A stretch of 64,000 bases of DNA from Thauera terpenica 58Eu (GTDB lineage Bacteria > Pseudomonadota > Gammaproteobacteria > Burkholderiales > Rhodocyclaceae), in the NCBI RefSeq assembly GCF_000443165.1, contig NZ_ATJV01000081.1, positions 1 through 64,000 of the forward strand. The letters run 5' to 3'. The position numbers and the translations under genes were made by a program. Below are positions 53,644 through 63,670 of this stretch, in pieces. How positions within the stretch are numbered: position 1 is the stretch's first letter; every line of letters begins with the position of its first letter. The notes below the pieces were generated by a model that worked only from the letters and a program-made list of their open reading frames with translations, made no database searches and had not been told where the DNA came from.

Positions 53644-54507
53644 ATGACCGAAGGCCTCGCCATTGCGCTCGCCATTCTGGTGTTTGTCGTTGTCACCATC
53701 GCCAAGGGCGTGCGACTGGTCTCACAGGGCGAGGAATGGGTGGTCGAGCGCCTGGGGAAATACCACACCACCCTGCGCCCCGGCCTCAACATCCTGATTC
53801 CCTATCTGGACAAGGTCGCCTACAAGCTGGTGACCAAGGACATCATCCTCGATGTGCAGGAACAGGAAGTCATCACCCGCGATAATGCCGTCATCCTGAC
53901 CAATGCCATCGCCTTCGTGAAAGTCACCGATCCGGTCAAGGCAGTGTATGGCGTGACCGATTTCTCCGAGGCCATCCGCAACCTGATCATGACCACATTG
54001 CGCTCCATCGTCGGCGAAATGGAGCTCGATGAAGCCCTGTCTTCACGCGACAAGATCAAGGCGCGGCTGCGCGAGAGCATTGCCGATGAGGCGGTGGACT
54101 GGGGTTTGACGGTGAAGTCGGTGGAGATCCAGGACATCAAGCCTTCACCTTCGATGCAGAAGGCGATGGAGTTGCAGGCCGCCGCCGAGCGCGAACGCAA
54201 GGCTGCGGTGACCAAGGCCGAGGGTGCCAAGCAAGCCGCCATTCTCGAGGCCGAGGCACGTCTGGAGTCGGCCAAGCGTGATGCCAGCGCGCAGGTCATG
54301 CTCGCCGAAGCCTCGGCCGAATCCATCCGACGCGTGTCGGCCGGCATCGGCGAGCAGACCACGCCCATGCTCTACCTGCTGGGTGAGAAATACATCACCG
54401 CGCTGGAAAAGCTGGGCGAGTCCGGCAGTTCCAAGGTGGTGATCATGCCCGCCGACCTGCAGGAAACCTTGCGTGGTCTCGTTGGCAGACTGGGTGTGCG
54501 GAGCTGA
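53644..54507 (+). CDS. SPFH/Band 7 (stomatin-like, QmcA-type) protein
   Basis: 287 aa, AAGGAAG before the ATG. One N-terminal membrane anchor, then the SPFH domain: QGEEWVVERLGKYHTTLRPG, LDVQEQEVITRDNAVILTN, MTTLRSIVGEMELDEALSSR. A long coiled coil (about 180-235) rich in Ala, Glu and Lys follows. It forms large membrane-bound oligomers and partners NfeD, coded just upstream. Confidence 0.93.
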   Translation: MTEGLAIALAILVFVVVTIAKGVRLVSQGEEWVVERLGKYHTTLRPGLNILIPYLDKVAYKLVTKDIILDVQEQEVITRDNAVILTNAIAFVKVTDPVKAVYGVTDFSEAIRNLIMTTLRSIVGEMELDEALSSRDKIKARLRESIADEAVDWGLTVKSVEIQDIKPSPSMQKAMELQAAAERERKAAVTKAEGAKQAAILEAEARLESAKRDASAQVMLAEASAESIRRVSAGIGEQTTPMLYLLGEKYITALEKLGESGSSKVVIMPADLQETLRGLVGRLGVRS

Positions 54508-54594
54508 GTTGGCGGGCCTGGGGGCTGCAAACTTGATGCAAGCAGGGCAGAATTACGCAATGCATCATCAGATATGACAAAAAACAGGATGAAC

Positions 54595-54978
54595 ATGAAA
54601 CTCAAGCTCGGGAACACGAAACGCGCCCTGTTGGTGGCAGTGGCTTTGTCAGCCGCGAGTGGCCTTGCAACGGCACAGAACTTCATCAGTACCAAGGCCG
54701 AGGCCGAGCAGTTGCTCAAGGGCGCGACCCTGATCGGTATCTACCTGCGCACCGAGTCCGCCTACACGCTGAAGTTCGGTACTGACGGCAGCCTGACCGA
54801 CACCGGCGGCGCCAAGGCGCGCTGGTGGGTAGACGATCAGGGGCGCTATTGCCGTGAGTGGCTGGACGGCAAACTCGCCGGCAACAAGGGCTGCATGAAC
54901 ATCGAGTTCGAAGACGGTCAGGTGGCGCTGTATTCGGAGGGGCGCAAGGTGGTCGAGGGCATTCTCAGGGGAAAATGA
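54595..54978 (+). CDS. Small exported protein of unknown function
   Basis: 127 aa from ATG 54595, chosen because AGGA stands five bases before it; ATGs at 54574 and 54589 are possible. Signal peptide (to about residue 28, LATAQ). The mature part has a beta-rich pattern: LLKGATLIGIYLRTESAY, WWVDDQGRYCREWLDGK, NKGCMNIEF, SEGRKVVEGIL, with two cysteines. It recalls small DUF995-type proteins, but weakly. Its TGA overlaps the start of the hemG relic. Confidence 0.6.
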   Translation: MKLKLGNTKRALLVAVALSAASGLATAQNFISTKAEAEQLLKGATLIGIYLRTESAYTLKFGTDGSLTDTGGAKARWWVDDQGRYCREWLDGKLAGNKGCMNIEFEDGQVALYSEGRKVVEGILRGK

Positions 54979-55171
54979 GGATGTGGCTGTTGATCGCATG
55001 CTAGACGACGGATGGTCATACTCTGGAAGCCTGCGATCCCGTCGTCATTGGTGCCAGTATCCGCTACGGCCATCATCGACCGGTGGTGGCCACCTTTATT
55101 GCGCGCCGCTTGGCGCGCTAAGGTTGTTCCTGTGGAAGCGGGTGTTTTCTTGCACGCCCGCCCCCGGACGC
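54975..55171 (+). pseudogene. hemG (menaquinone-dependent protoporphyrinogen oxidase) relic
   Basis: Read from ATG 54975 or 54981, one frame gives MWLLIAC, a TAG stop (55002-55004), then TTDGHTLEACD and PVVIGASIRYGHHRPVV up to TAA 55119-55121. The HemG/flavodoxin N-terminus (STTDGHT) is thus joined almost directly to the conserved VVIGASIRYGHH segment: about 40 residues are missing and the serine codon of STTDGHT is a stop. The adjacent frame then continues with VFLHARPRTLRP, like the VNVVARKPxKRTP segment of HemG. So it carries a nonsense change, an internal deletion, a frameshift and a truncated end, overlapping the next gene. It cannot be functional. Confidence 0.75.
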
Positions 55172-55855
55172 TCAGGCCTGACTTCCCGAATACAGACGTT
55201 TTTCCACGAACATCGTGTTCCTGAGGCCGTTCAAGAACTTCGCCGCGGCCAGCAGGCCAAGGTCGATCAAGGGTTCGATGATGATCACGCTCATGTAGAC
55301 GGAGCCGAAGGCGAGGACCTCGGACAGGTTCTCGGCGCCGACGCCCTGACCATAGAAGGCCCAGAACGCGACCCAGACGACGATACCGCCCTGATAGGCC
55401 ACCGACAGCTTCAGCGCCTGGCCGTAGCGGATATCCACATAAGGCGTAGCGGCGGGGATGATCTTCTTCGCAAGCAGACTGGTGGCGAACAGCGGGACCA
55501 GCAAGGTGGTGACGTTGATGCCGTATTGCGGCAGATCGGGAAGTGCGAACAGGCTGCCCTGCAGCAGCAAGCCGACTGCCAGTCCGATCGCCGCGGGCGC
55601 CAGACCGAAGATCAACAACAAGGTGGTGCCAAGGATGAGGTGGACCTCCGAGACCCCGACCGGATGGTGGGGAAGGATCTCGAAGAAGCTGAACACCAGC
55701 AAGGTGGTGAGCACGCTGCGCAGCAGCAGGGAGGCGGCGCCGTCGCGCTTTACGGTGTCGAACGAGAGCTTGGCAGTGAAGGCCAGCGCAGCAACAGCGG
55801 TACCGTAGCTGAGCAGGATTTTCGAGCCTTCGACGATTCCGGGTTCGATGTGCAT
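55172..55855 (-). CDS. CbiM-like energy-coupling factor transporter permease
   Basis: 227 aa, with AAAGGAG before the ATG. Starts MHIEPGIVEGSKILLSYG, the metal-binding N-terminal Met-His motif of CbiM/NikM substrate-binding permeases, then about six membrane helices. It imports cobalt (or nickel). No ATPase or EcfT partner is encoded next to it here, so it may use a remote partner. It is the last gene of the cobalamin run on this strand. Confidence 0.85.
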   Translation of the reverse strand: MHIEPGIVEGSKILLSYGTAVAALAFTAKLSFDTVKRDGAASLLLRSVLTTLLVFSFFEILPHHPVGVSEVHLILGTTLLLIFGLAPAAIGLAVGLLLQGSLFALPDLPQYGINVTTLLVPLFATSLLAKKIIPAATPYVDIRYGQALKLSVAYQGGIVVWVAFWAFYGQGVGAENLSEVLAFGSVYMSVIIIEPLIDLGLLAAAKFLNGLRNTMFVEKRLYSGSQA

Positions 55856-55977
55856 GAGAAGTGCTCCTTTGAAACAGGCTTGAAAACGTTGAGTGCCATG
55901 CCCTGGGGCTGGCGAGGACTGCCGGTTCTGTTGGTGTCGGGCGTTTTTACCTCCTTCATGGTGATTTCAATGTCGGC

Positions 55978-56667
55978 TCAAACCTGAGTGCATGTGTCTG
56001 TGCCAGCGACCCCGCCCAGTTCGATGGCAGGCCAGCACTGCGCCCCCCAGGCCTGGGCAATGCGCGCGGCGCGTCCCAGCGTCAGCGCGCCCTCATCAAA
56101 ATCCACCACCATGCACACGTCGGCTTGGCGGGGACGCGGAGGTATCTCGTCGAAACGTGCATCGGTCAGCAGCCACAACACGACGTGTTGTCCGCGCACG
56201 CTGCGCCGGGGCTTGGCCAGCACGGCATCGGCCAGTGCCACCGCCGAACCTGCCGGTGTCGCCCCGCCGCCGGCGATCTCGGCAATCCAGGTGGTGTTGA
56301 AGGCCACCGCCTTGAGCGGTGCTTGCAGCAGGTTTGCCTGCTCACCGCCAAAGCCGATTACGGCAAGGTATTCACGGCGGCGGTAAAACTGCGCTGTCCA
56401 TTCCAGCAACAGGCCTTTGGCGAGCGCCAGCCGACGCCCCTGCAGCATCGACGCCGAGCAGTCGAGCAGCACGCAGTTCAGCACGCCGCTGCCGGCAGGC
56501 AGCGCACGCAGGCGTAGATGCTTGCGCTCGAGTGGCACGTTGGCCTTGGTCGCGAGCGTGCGTGGCCAGTCAATGCGAGTGCCGCTGGGTGGCCCGGGGC
56601 GACCCTTTCGCGTGGGGTTGGGAACGCGTCCGCTGGCTGCCCTGCCGGGCGCCGTCGGACGCGTCAG
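55978..56667 (-). CDS. VWA-domain protein (ChlD/BchD-like cobaltochelatase partner)
   Basis: The VWA domain contains VLLDCSASMLQGRRLALAKG (MIDAS), GGGATPAGSAVALADAV and LTDARFDE. Homologues supply the VWA half of magnesium- or cobalt-chelatase motors. The first conventional start codon is GTG 56538 (186 aa), but the frame is open well upstream with family-like sequence (ARKKALTRPTAPG, PPSGTRIDWPRTL). A CTG at 56667 overlaps the stop of the ATPase gene as CTGA; I give the longer limit (229 aa). The true start is unsettled. Confidence 0.75.
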   Translation of the reverse strand: MTRPTAPGRAASGRVPNPTRKGRPGPPSGTRIDWPRTLATKANVPLERKHLRLRALPAGSGVLNCVLLDCSASMLQGRRLALAKGLLLEWTAQFYRRREYLAVIGFGGEQANLLQAPLKAVAFNTTWIAEIAGGGATPAGSAVALADAVLAKPRRSVRGQHVVLWLLTDARFDEIPPRPRQADVCMVVDFDEGALTLGRAARIAQAWGAQCWPAIELGGVAGTDTCTQV

Positions 56668-57785
56668 GGCTTTTTTGCGTGCAGTGGCCTCACGCTCTTG
56701 ACGTTGAGGATGGGCACCGGGGGACGTGGCAATGCGCCCCAGTCTGAGTCGTCGTTTCCGTTTTCCATCTCCTCCGCGGCCCCGTTGTTCGGCTCTGCAT
56801 TGCTTGTGTTGAAGTTCTGTCGTGGGGGCTGAGCGAAGGCGTCCACGGCAGGATCGTTTTGTGGCTCTGAGTGACTGCGTGGTGGTGGTGGCGGTGATGT
56901 GGCGCCCGTTGCCTTGCGACGGTGAGCAAGCACGAGTTCGGCAACGGCATCGATGTCGGTACCGACGATCTCGTAGCGACCCTCAAGCGCGGCGTGAGCG
57001 CGTGCGGCGCGCAACATGACGAGATCGGCACGCACGCCTTCGACCTCGGCCGCATGGCACAGGGCGGCGACGCGATCGTGGGTGGCGTCGGTAAAGTCGA
57101 TGTGTTCGATTGCGCTGCGCGCGCTGGCGATACGATCGACAAGCTGCTGCTGTTGAGTGTCGAAACGGCGGGTGAAAGCCGCCGGGTCGGCATCAAAAGC
57201 CAGCCGGGCGCGCACGATCGCCTTGCGCGCGGTGGTATCGACGACTTCGCTCAAGCGCACGAAAAGACCAAAGCGGTCGAGTAATTGCGGGCGCAACTCG
57301 CCTTCCTCGGGGTTCATCGTGCCCACCAGGGTGATGCGAGCGGCGTGTTGCTGCGAGATACCGTCGCGTTCGATGCGGTTGATGCCGCTGGCGCAGACGT
57401 CGAGCAAGAGGTCGACGAGGCCGTCGGCAAGCAGGTTCACCTCGTCGATGTAGAGCACGCCCGCATGCGCCTGCGCGAGCAGGCCGGGGCGCAGGCGGAC
57501 GCGCCCGTCCTGCAGGACTCCTTCAAGATCAAGTGCGCCGACGAGCTGTTCCTCGCTCGTGCCCAGCGGCAGGTTCACGAAGTGGCCCTCGGGCAAGAGC
57601 GCAGCGAGCGCCCGAGCGCTGGTGGACTTGGCGGTGCCGCGCGCGCCTTCGACCAGCACACCACCGATGAGCGGGTCGACGGTGGCGAGCAGCAGCGCGC
57701 TTTGCAGGTGCGCCTGACCGTGCAGAGCACAGAATGGGAAAGCCGGCACGGTGCGGCTGTCGGTGAGGGCTGGGTTTGAGCTCAT
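56664..57785 (-). CDS. ChlI/BchI-like AAA+ ATPase of cobaltochelatase
   Basis: 373 aa from ATG 57785, with GGAGGC upstream. AAA+ motor: Walker A GARGTAKSTSARALA, LPLGTSEEQLVGALDLE, Walker B/sensor VLYIDEVNLLADGLVDLLLD, GTMNPEEGELRPQLLDRFG. The end is an acidic, Pro-rich tail (about 290-373). With the VWA protein and CobN it would form a cobaltochelatase in place of CobST. Its ATG overlaps the stop of a small ORF. Confidence 0.88.
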   Translation of the reverse strand: MSSNPALTDSRTVPAFPFCALHGQAHLQSALLLATVDPLIGGVLVEGARGTAKSTSARALAALLPEGHFVNLPLGTSEEQLVGALDLEGVLQDGRVRLRPGLLAQAHAGVLYIDEVNLLADGLVDLLLDVCASGINRIERDGISQQHAARITLVGTMNPEEGELRPQLLDRFGLFVRLSEVVDTTARKAIVRARLAFDADPAAFTRRFDTQQQQLVDRIASARSAIEHIDFTDATHDRVAALCHAAEVEGVRADLVMLRAARAHAALEGRYEIVGTDIDAVAELVLAHRRKATGATSPPPPPRSHSEPQNDPAVDAFAQPPRQNFNTSNAEPNNGAAEEMENGNDDSDWGALPRPPVPILNVKSVRPLHAKKP

Positions 57786-57883
57786 CGCTTGCCTCCAGTG
57801 TGCGCTCCGTCTTTGCGCTCGATCGCGGGTAGACGCAGACGTAAGGGCTGAGAAGAATCCGGGGCGGGAACTGGTGTGCGCAT
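57782..57883 (-). CDS. 33-aa small ORF between cobN and chlI-like genes
   Basis: Too short for standard gene calling. Its ATG (57883) overlaps the cobN stop as TGATG, and its own TGA overlaps the chlI-like ATG as ATGA. GGAG lies 8 nt before its ATG. So it fits both neighbours without a gap. The peptide is basic (six Arg, two Lys), Pro/Arg-rich (MRTPVPAPDSS at the start, GGKR at the end), soluble and without cysteines. It may be a small subunit or a coupling peptide. Homology unknown. Confidence 0.55.
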   Translation of the reverse strand: MRTPVPAPDSSQPLRLRLPAIERKDGAHTGGKR

Positions 57884-60800
57884 CAGCGTTTCTCCAGGCT
57901 TTGTTCGGCTGCGAGCAGGTGCTGTTCGATGCGGTCGCGATAGTCGCCAGGCGATTGCCACAGCCCGCGCTGCATCGCTTCGAGCAGGCGTTCACACATT
58001 TCGAACAAGGCATCGGGGTTGTGGCGCTGGAGAAAGGCGCGGGTGTCAGCGTCTTCCAGATAGGCATCGGCGACACGTGCGTACTGGTCGTCGCGTACCA
58101 CGCGTGCAGTGGCATCGAAGGCGAACAGGTAATCGACGGTAGCGGCCATCTCGAACGCGCCCTTGTAGCCATGACGCTTGATGCCGGCAATCCACTTCGG
58201 GTTCACCACGCGGGAGCGCACGACGCGGCTGATCTCTTCTTGTAGCGAGCGCACCACCGGTGACTGCGGGTTGGCATGGTCACCGAACAGCAGCGCAGGT
58301 TGTGTGCCGGACAGATGACGCACAGCTGCCGCCATGCCACCTTGAAACTGGTAGTAGTCGTCGGAGTCGAGCAGGTCGTGTTCGCGGTTGTCCTGGTTGT
58401 GCATCACCAGGTCGATACCCGCCAGGCGGCGCGCGAAGGTGTCGCGTGCGTCGCTGCCGTAGTCGTGCTGGCCGTAGGCGTGGCCGCCCCAGTTGAGGTA
58501 GGCCGTGGCGAGGTCGGCGTCCTCATTCCAGTTGCGACCGTCGATCAGGCCTTGCAGTCCGGCGCCGTAGGCCCCGGCGCGGGCGCCGAAAATGCGGTGT
58601 CCGGCGTTGCGGCGTGCGGCTTCGACCGCCATGCCTTCGGCGACAAGTGCCGCGGTTTCGCGCCCGATGCGGGCGCGAATCGGGTTTACGTCCTCGGCCT
58701 CGTCAAGCTCGGAAACAGCTTGCACGGCGGCATCAAACAGGCGAATGACGTTGGAGAAGGCGTCGCGGAAGAAACCGGAAACACGCAGCGTGACGTCGAT
58801 GCGCGGGCGGTCGAGCAGTGACATCGGCAGAATCTCGAAATCGGCAACACGATGGCTGCCGTCTGCCCACTTCGGTCGTACGCCAAGGAGGGCAAAAGCC
58901 TGGGCGATGTCATCGCCGCCAGTGCGCATGGTGGCAGTACCCCACACCGAAAGCCCGATTGCGCGCGGGTAGTCGCCGTGGTCCTGCAGGTAGCGCTCAA
59001 GCATCAACGCAGCGGACTTGAGACCCAGCGTCCAGCTTGTTTGTGTGGGAATGGCGCGCGTGTCTACCGAATAGAAGTTGCGTCCGGTCGGCAGCACGTC
59101 GGGACGGCCGCGCGAGGGTGCACCGCTCGGCCCGGCAGGCACGAAGCGCCCCGCCAGCCCGCGCGAAAGTTGCAGCAACTCCTGTTCGCCACAGGCCAGC
59201 AGCCGTGGGCGCAGGTCGCTCTCGATACGTGCCAGCACGGCGCGGGTAGCGGACCAGTCGTAGCCCGACGGCAGGCCGGATTCAAGCACTTGCAGGGCGA
59301 GCAGTTCGAGGCGTTCACGGGTGTCACCCAGATTGCGCCAGCTACCTTCGCCGAGCGTGGCAAGGACGGGCGGCCGTGCGCCTTGCCACGGCAGGCTCCA
59401 GTCGGCTGCCAGCGGGTTGAAGTCCGCGCCCAGTTGCAGGTCGGCGGCGAGTGCGTGCACCACGCCGGTCTTGCTGCCGCGGCCATCGCCGACCGGGTGG
59501 CGCGCAAGCGCGAGCAAGGTATCGCGCTCCAGACGACCCTGTGGCGACTGGCCGAAGATGTGCAGACCGTCGCGGATCTGCGCTTCTTTCAGTTCGCACA
59601 GATAGGCGTCGGTGGAGTTGAGCAGGCGCTGTTCTTCTTCTGCTGTGCGCGGGCGTTCGAAGCCCAGATCGAGATGCAGGTCGTGGCGCAGGATGTGGTC
59701 GAGGATCTGACGGCGCAGCAGTTCGGCGCGGCGCGGGTCGAGCATCAAGGCTTCGTAGTATTCATCCACCTGGCGTTCGAGATCGCGGGTGGCGCCATAG
59801 CTTTCGGCGCGCGTCAGCGGTGGCATGAGGTGGTCGACGATCACCGCCTGGGTACGGCGCTTGGCCTGGGTGCCTTCACCCGGGTCGTTGACGATGAAGG
59901 GGTAGAGATTGGGCATCGGGCCGAGCGCCACATCCGGCCAGCACTCCTCGGACAGCGCCACGCTCTTGCCCGGTAGCCATTCGAGGTTGCCGTGCTTACC
60001 GACATGAACGATGGCGTCACAGCGCCAGACCTCGCGCAGCCAGCAGTAGAAAGCGAGATAGTGGTGCGGCGGCACCAGCTCAGGGTCGTGGTAGCTCGCC
60101 TGGGCGTCGAGCTCGTAGCCGCGTGCGGGCTGGATGCCAACGAAGGCGCGACCGCAACGGAGGCCGGCGATCATGAATCGGCCTGCGCGCAGCATCGGGT
60201 CGGCATCGGGTGTGCCCCAACGCGCGCTGATGGCGGCGCGGTTGGCCTGAGGCAGGCGGTCGAAGAAGCGGAGGTAATCGGCCAGCGCCAGGCTTTGGTA
60301 GGCGGGGCGCAATGCCCACTGTGTAGGGTCGTTGGTGATGCCTTGCTTCAGTTGCGTCATCAGCGCGTCGCCGTCAGGCGGGATGGCGTCGATGGCATGG
60401 CCGTCGTCGCGCAGGCGCTCGAGGATGGCGATCACCGAGGCGGGGGTGTCCAGCCCCACGCCATTGCCCAGCCGGCCTTCACGCGTCGGATAGTTGGCGA
60501 GGATGAGCGCGAGGCGCTTGTCGGTGTTGGCAAGCGTGCGCAGGCGGCACCAGCGCCGTGCCAGCTCGGCGACGAAATCGATGCGCTCGGCGTGGGCCTG
60601 GTAGTGCACGACGTCGCACTGGGTATGTGCGCAGCGATGGCCCAGGCCCTTGAAGCTGATGGCGCGGGTGATGATGCGGCCATCGACTTCGGGCATGGCG
60701 ATGTGCATGGCGATGTCGCGTGGCGCCAGCCCGTGCGGATCGGCACGCCAGTTTTCCTCGTTGCCGCCGGACAACACCAGCTGTAGCACCGGGATGTCGC

Positions 60801-61676
60801 CGGCGAGGGCGTGGTCGCCCGGCTCATCCAGAGCCGATTGCGAAAATGCGGTGGTGTTGAGGATGAGTGCCACCTCATGCTCGGCGCACAGCTGGTGCAG
60901 CGTCTCCACGCACGCCGCATCCTTCAGCGACAGCAGGGCCAGCGGCAGCGGGTTCAGGCCCTTCGAGCGCAGTGTTTCGCATAGATGAGCGAACACGGCG
61001 GTGTTACCGGCCTGCAGGTGAGCACGGTAGAACAGCAGCACCACGCAGGGCGCGCCGGCTTGCCAGTCCTTGCGCCAGGCCTCGATCGGGGTGAGCTCAT
61101 CGGCAGCGGGTTCATGCTGCGGGTGAAAGACGGCTGCGGCAGGCAGGGGCTGTGGTGCTGGCGCTTGCAGGGGCAGCGCGAAGAAGCATGCGCCGATGTA
61201 GCGGTAGAAGCTGCGCGCGTTGGTTGTGCCACCTTCGCGCAGATAGCGCCACAGGGCCCGGCAGCTGTCGACGTCCACCGTGCTTTTCATCAGCAGATTG
61301 CTGTCTTCAAGGGTGTCGCCGGAAAACATGATGAGGGCAATGCCGCGCGCGCGGCACAGCACGCCGATGCGTTCGGTGCCGTAGGGCCAGTAACTCTCGC
61401 CGCCGAGGTGGTCGATGATGATGACGCGGGCGTGCTGCAACACTTCATCGACGTACAGGTCGACCGCGGCCGGCTGACGCAGATACATCAGGTTGGCCAG
61501 ACGCACCGACGGAAAGCCGTCCGCGTCGCCGCCTGCAGCCGGGCAGGCAGCGGCAAGCAGGGCCAGCGTGGTGTCGGCGGCGCTGAGGATGATGATGTCG
61601 GCCGGGTCTTGCGCCATGTGCGTGATGACGCTGCTGTCATCGACGAAGCCACCGGGCTGGGCGGCGAGCAGGTGCA

Positions 61677-61677
<1 letters not shown>
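57883..61677 (-). CDS. cobN: Cobaltochelatase subunit CobN
   Basis: 1264 aa, the usual CobN length. Starts MHLLAAQPGGFVDDSSV, as in the family. Contains ADIIILSAADTTLALL, HLGGESYWPYGTERI, HVGKHGNLEWLPGKSVALS (the catalytic/tetrapyrrole region) and SVWGTATMRTGGDDIAQAFALLG. It inserts Co2+ into hydrogenobyrinic acid a,c-diamide in aerobic cobalamin synthesis, using an AAA+ partner for ATP. The start overlaps the cobW stop (TGATG). Confidence 0.95.
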
Positions 61678-62777
<1,100 letters not shown>

Positions 62778-62797
62778 GGTTTCTCCTGGGAAGGCGT

Positions 62798-63670
62798 TCA
62801 TTCGATTGGGGCGAGGCGGGTGAGGCGCGCAGCGGGAGCGGGCTGGCCGGGGGGTGGTGTCGTTGGTGAGCTCGAGGTCGGCTCGGGTCGGCAACGCCAG
62901 GGCAACACGTAGCGCTGCTGTTCGTGTTCGCCCAACATGGCCTGCACCTGGTAGATGCGCTGCAGATTGGCGGCGGTGAGTACCTTGCGGGTCGTGCCGC
63001 AGGCCACCGTTCGGCCGTGCTCGAGGAGCAGCACGCGGTCGCAGAAACGGCTCGCCAGGGTCAGGTCGTGCAGCACCACGACAACGGTCCGACCCAGTTC
63101 GCACTGGGCGCGCAGCAGTTCCATCACGCTCAGTTGGTGAAAGGGGTCAAGCGAGGCCACCGGCTCGTCGGCCAGCAGCAGCGGGGCCTCGACGGCGAGT
63201 GCACGTGCCAGCCGTGCGCGGGCGCGCTCGCCGCCGGAAAGCTGATCGAGGCGGCGGTGTTGCAATGTCTCGAGGCCCATGTGGCGTATTGCGCCCGACA
63301 CCGCGTCATCATCAGAGGCGGTGCCGCGCCAGCGCGCACGGTGCGGAAAGCGGCCGAGGGCAACGAAATCGCGCACCGTCAATGGCCACACGGCATGGTC
63401 GCCCTGGGCCAGATAGGCCAGCCGGGTGGCGCGCTGACGCGGCGTCAGGCTACCCAGTGCCACACCGTCGAGATGGATCGTGCCTTGATAGGGCAGCAAT
63501 TGTGCAATCGCGCGCAGCAGGCTGCTCTTGCCCGCGCCATTGGGGCCGATGAGGCCGAAGAGTTCGCCCGCACCCGGACCGTGGTCCTCTCCGACTGTGG
63601 CCGACACCTCGTCCACCAGGGTGCTGCGGCCATGGCGTACCTGCACGCGCTCGAGAATCAGTCGTGTCAT
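62798..63670 (-). CDS. ABC transporter ATP-binding protein (BtuD/FecE-like)
   Basis: 290 aa from ATG 63670. Walker A GPNGAGKSSLLRAI, signature LSGGERARARLARAL, Walker B LLLADEPVASLDP, H-loop VVLHDLTLASRFCD. Belongs to the iron-complex/vitamin B12 importer ATPases. The last about 40 residues are Pro/Thr-rich and unusual. The gene overlaps the permease by ATGA, giving a B12-, cobinamide- or siderophore-type importer in the same operon as cobN. Confidence 0.93.
   Translation of the reverse strand: MTRLILERVQVRHGRSTLVDEVSATVGEDHGPGAGELFGLIGPNGAGKSSLLRAIAQLLPYQGTIHLDGVALGSLTPRQRATRLAYLAQGDHAVWPLTVRDFVALGRFPHRARWRGTASDDDAVSGAIRHMGLETLQHRRLDQLSGGERARARLARALAVEAPLLLADEPVASLDPFHQLSVMELLRAQCELGRTVVVVLHDLTLASRFCDRVLLLEHGRTVACGTTRKVLTAANLQRIYQVQAMLGEHEQQRYVLPWRCRPEPTSSSPTTPPPGQPAPAARLTRLAPIE

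Noticed and set aside
55750-55959. A 69-codon ORF whose start contains a perfect AAGGAGGT (55949-55956, minus strand)
   Set aside because: It overlaps the CbiM-like start in another frame and has no family features; the Shine-Dalgarno-like run has no start codon at a proper distance, though the orphan site is odd.
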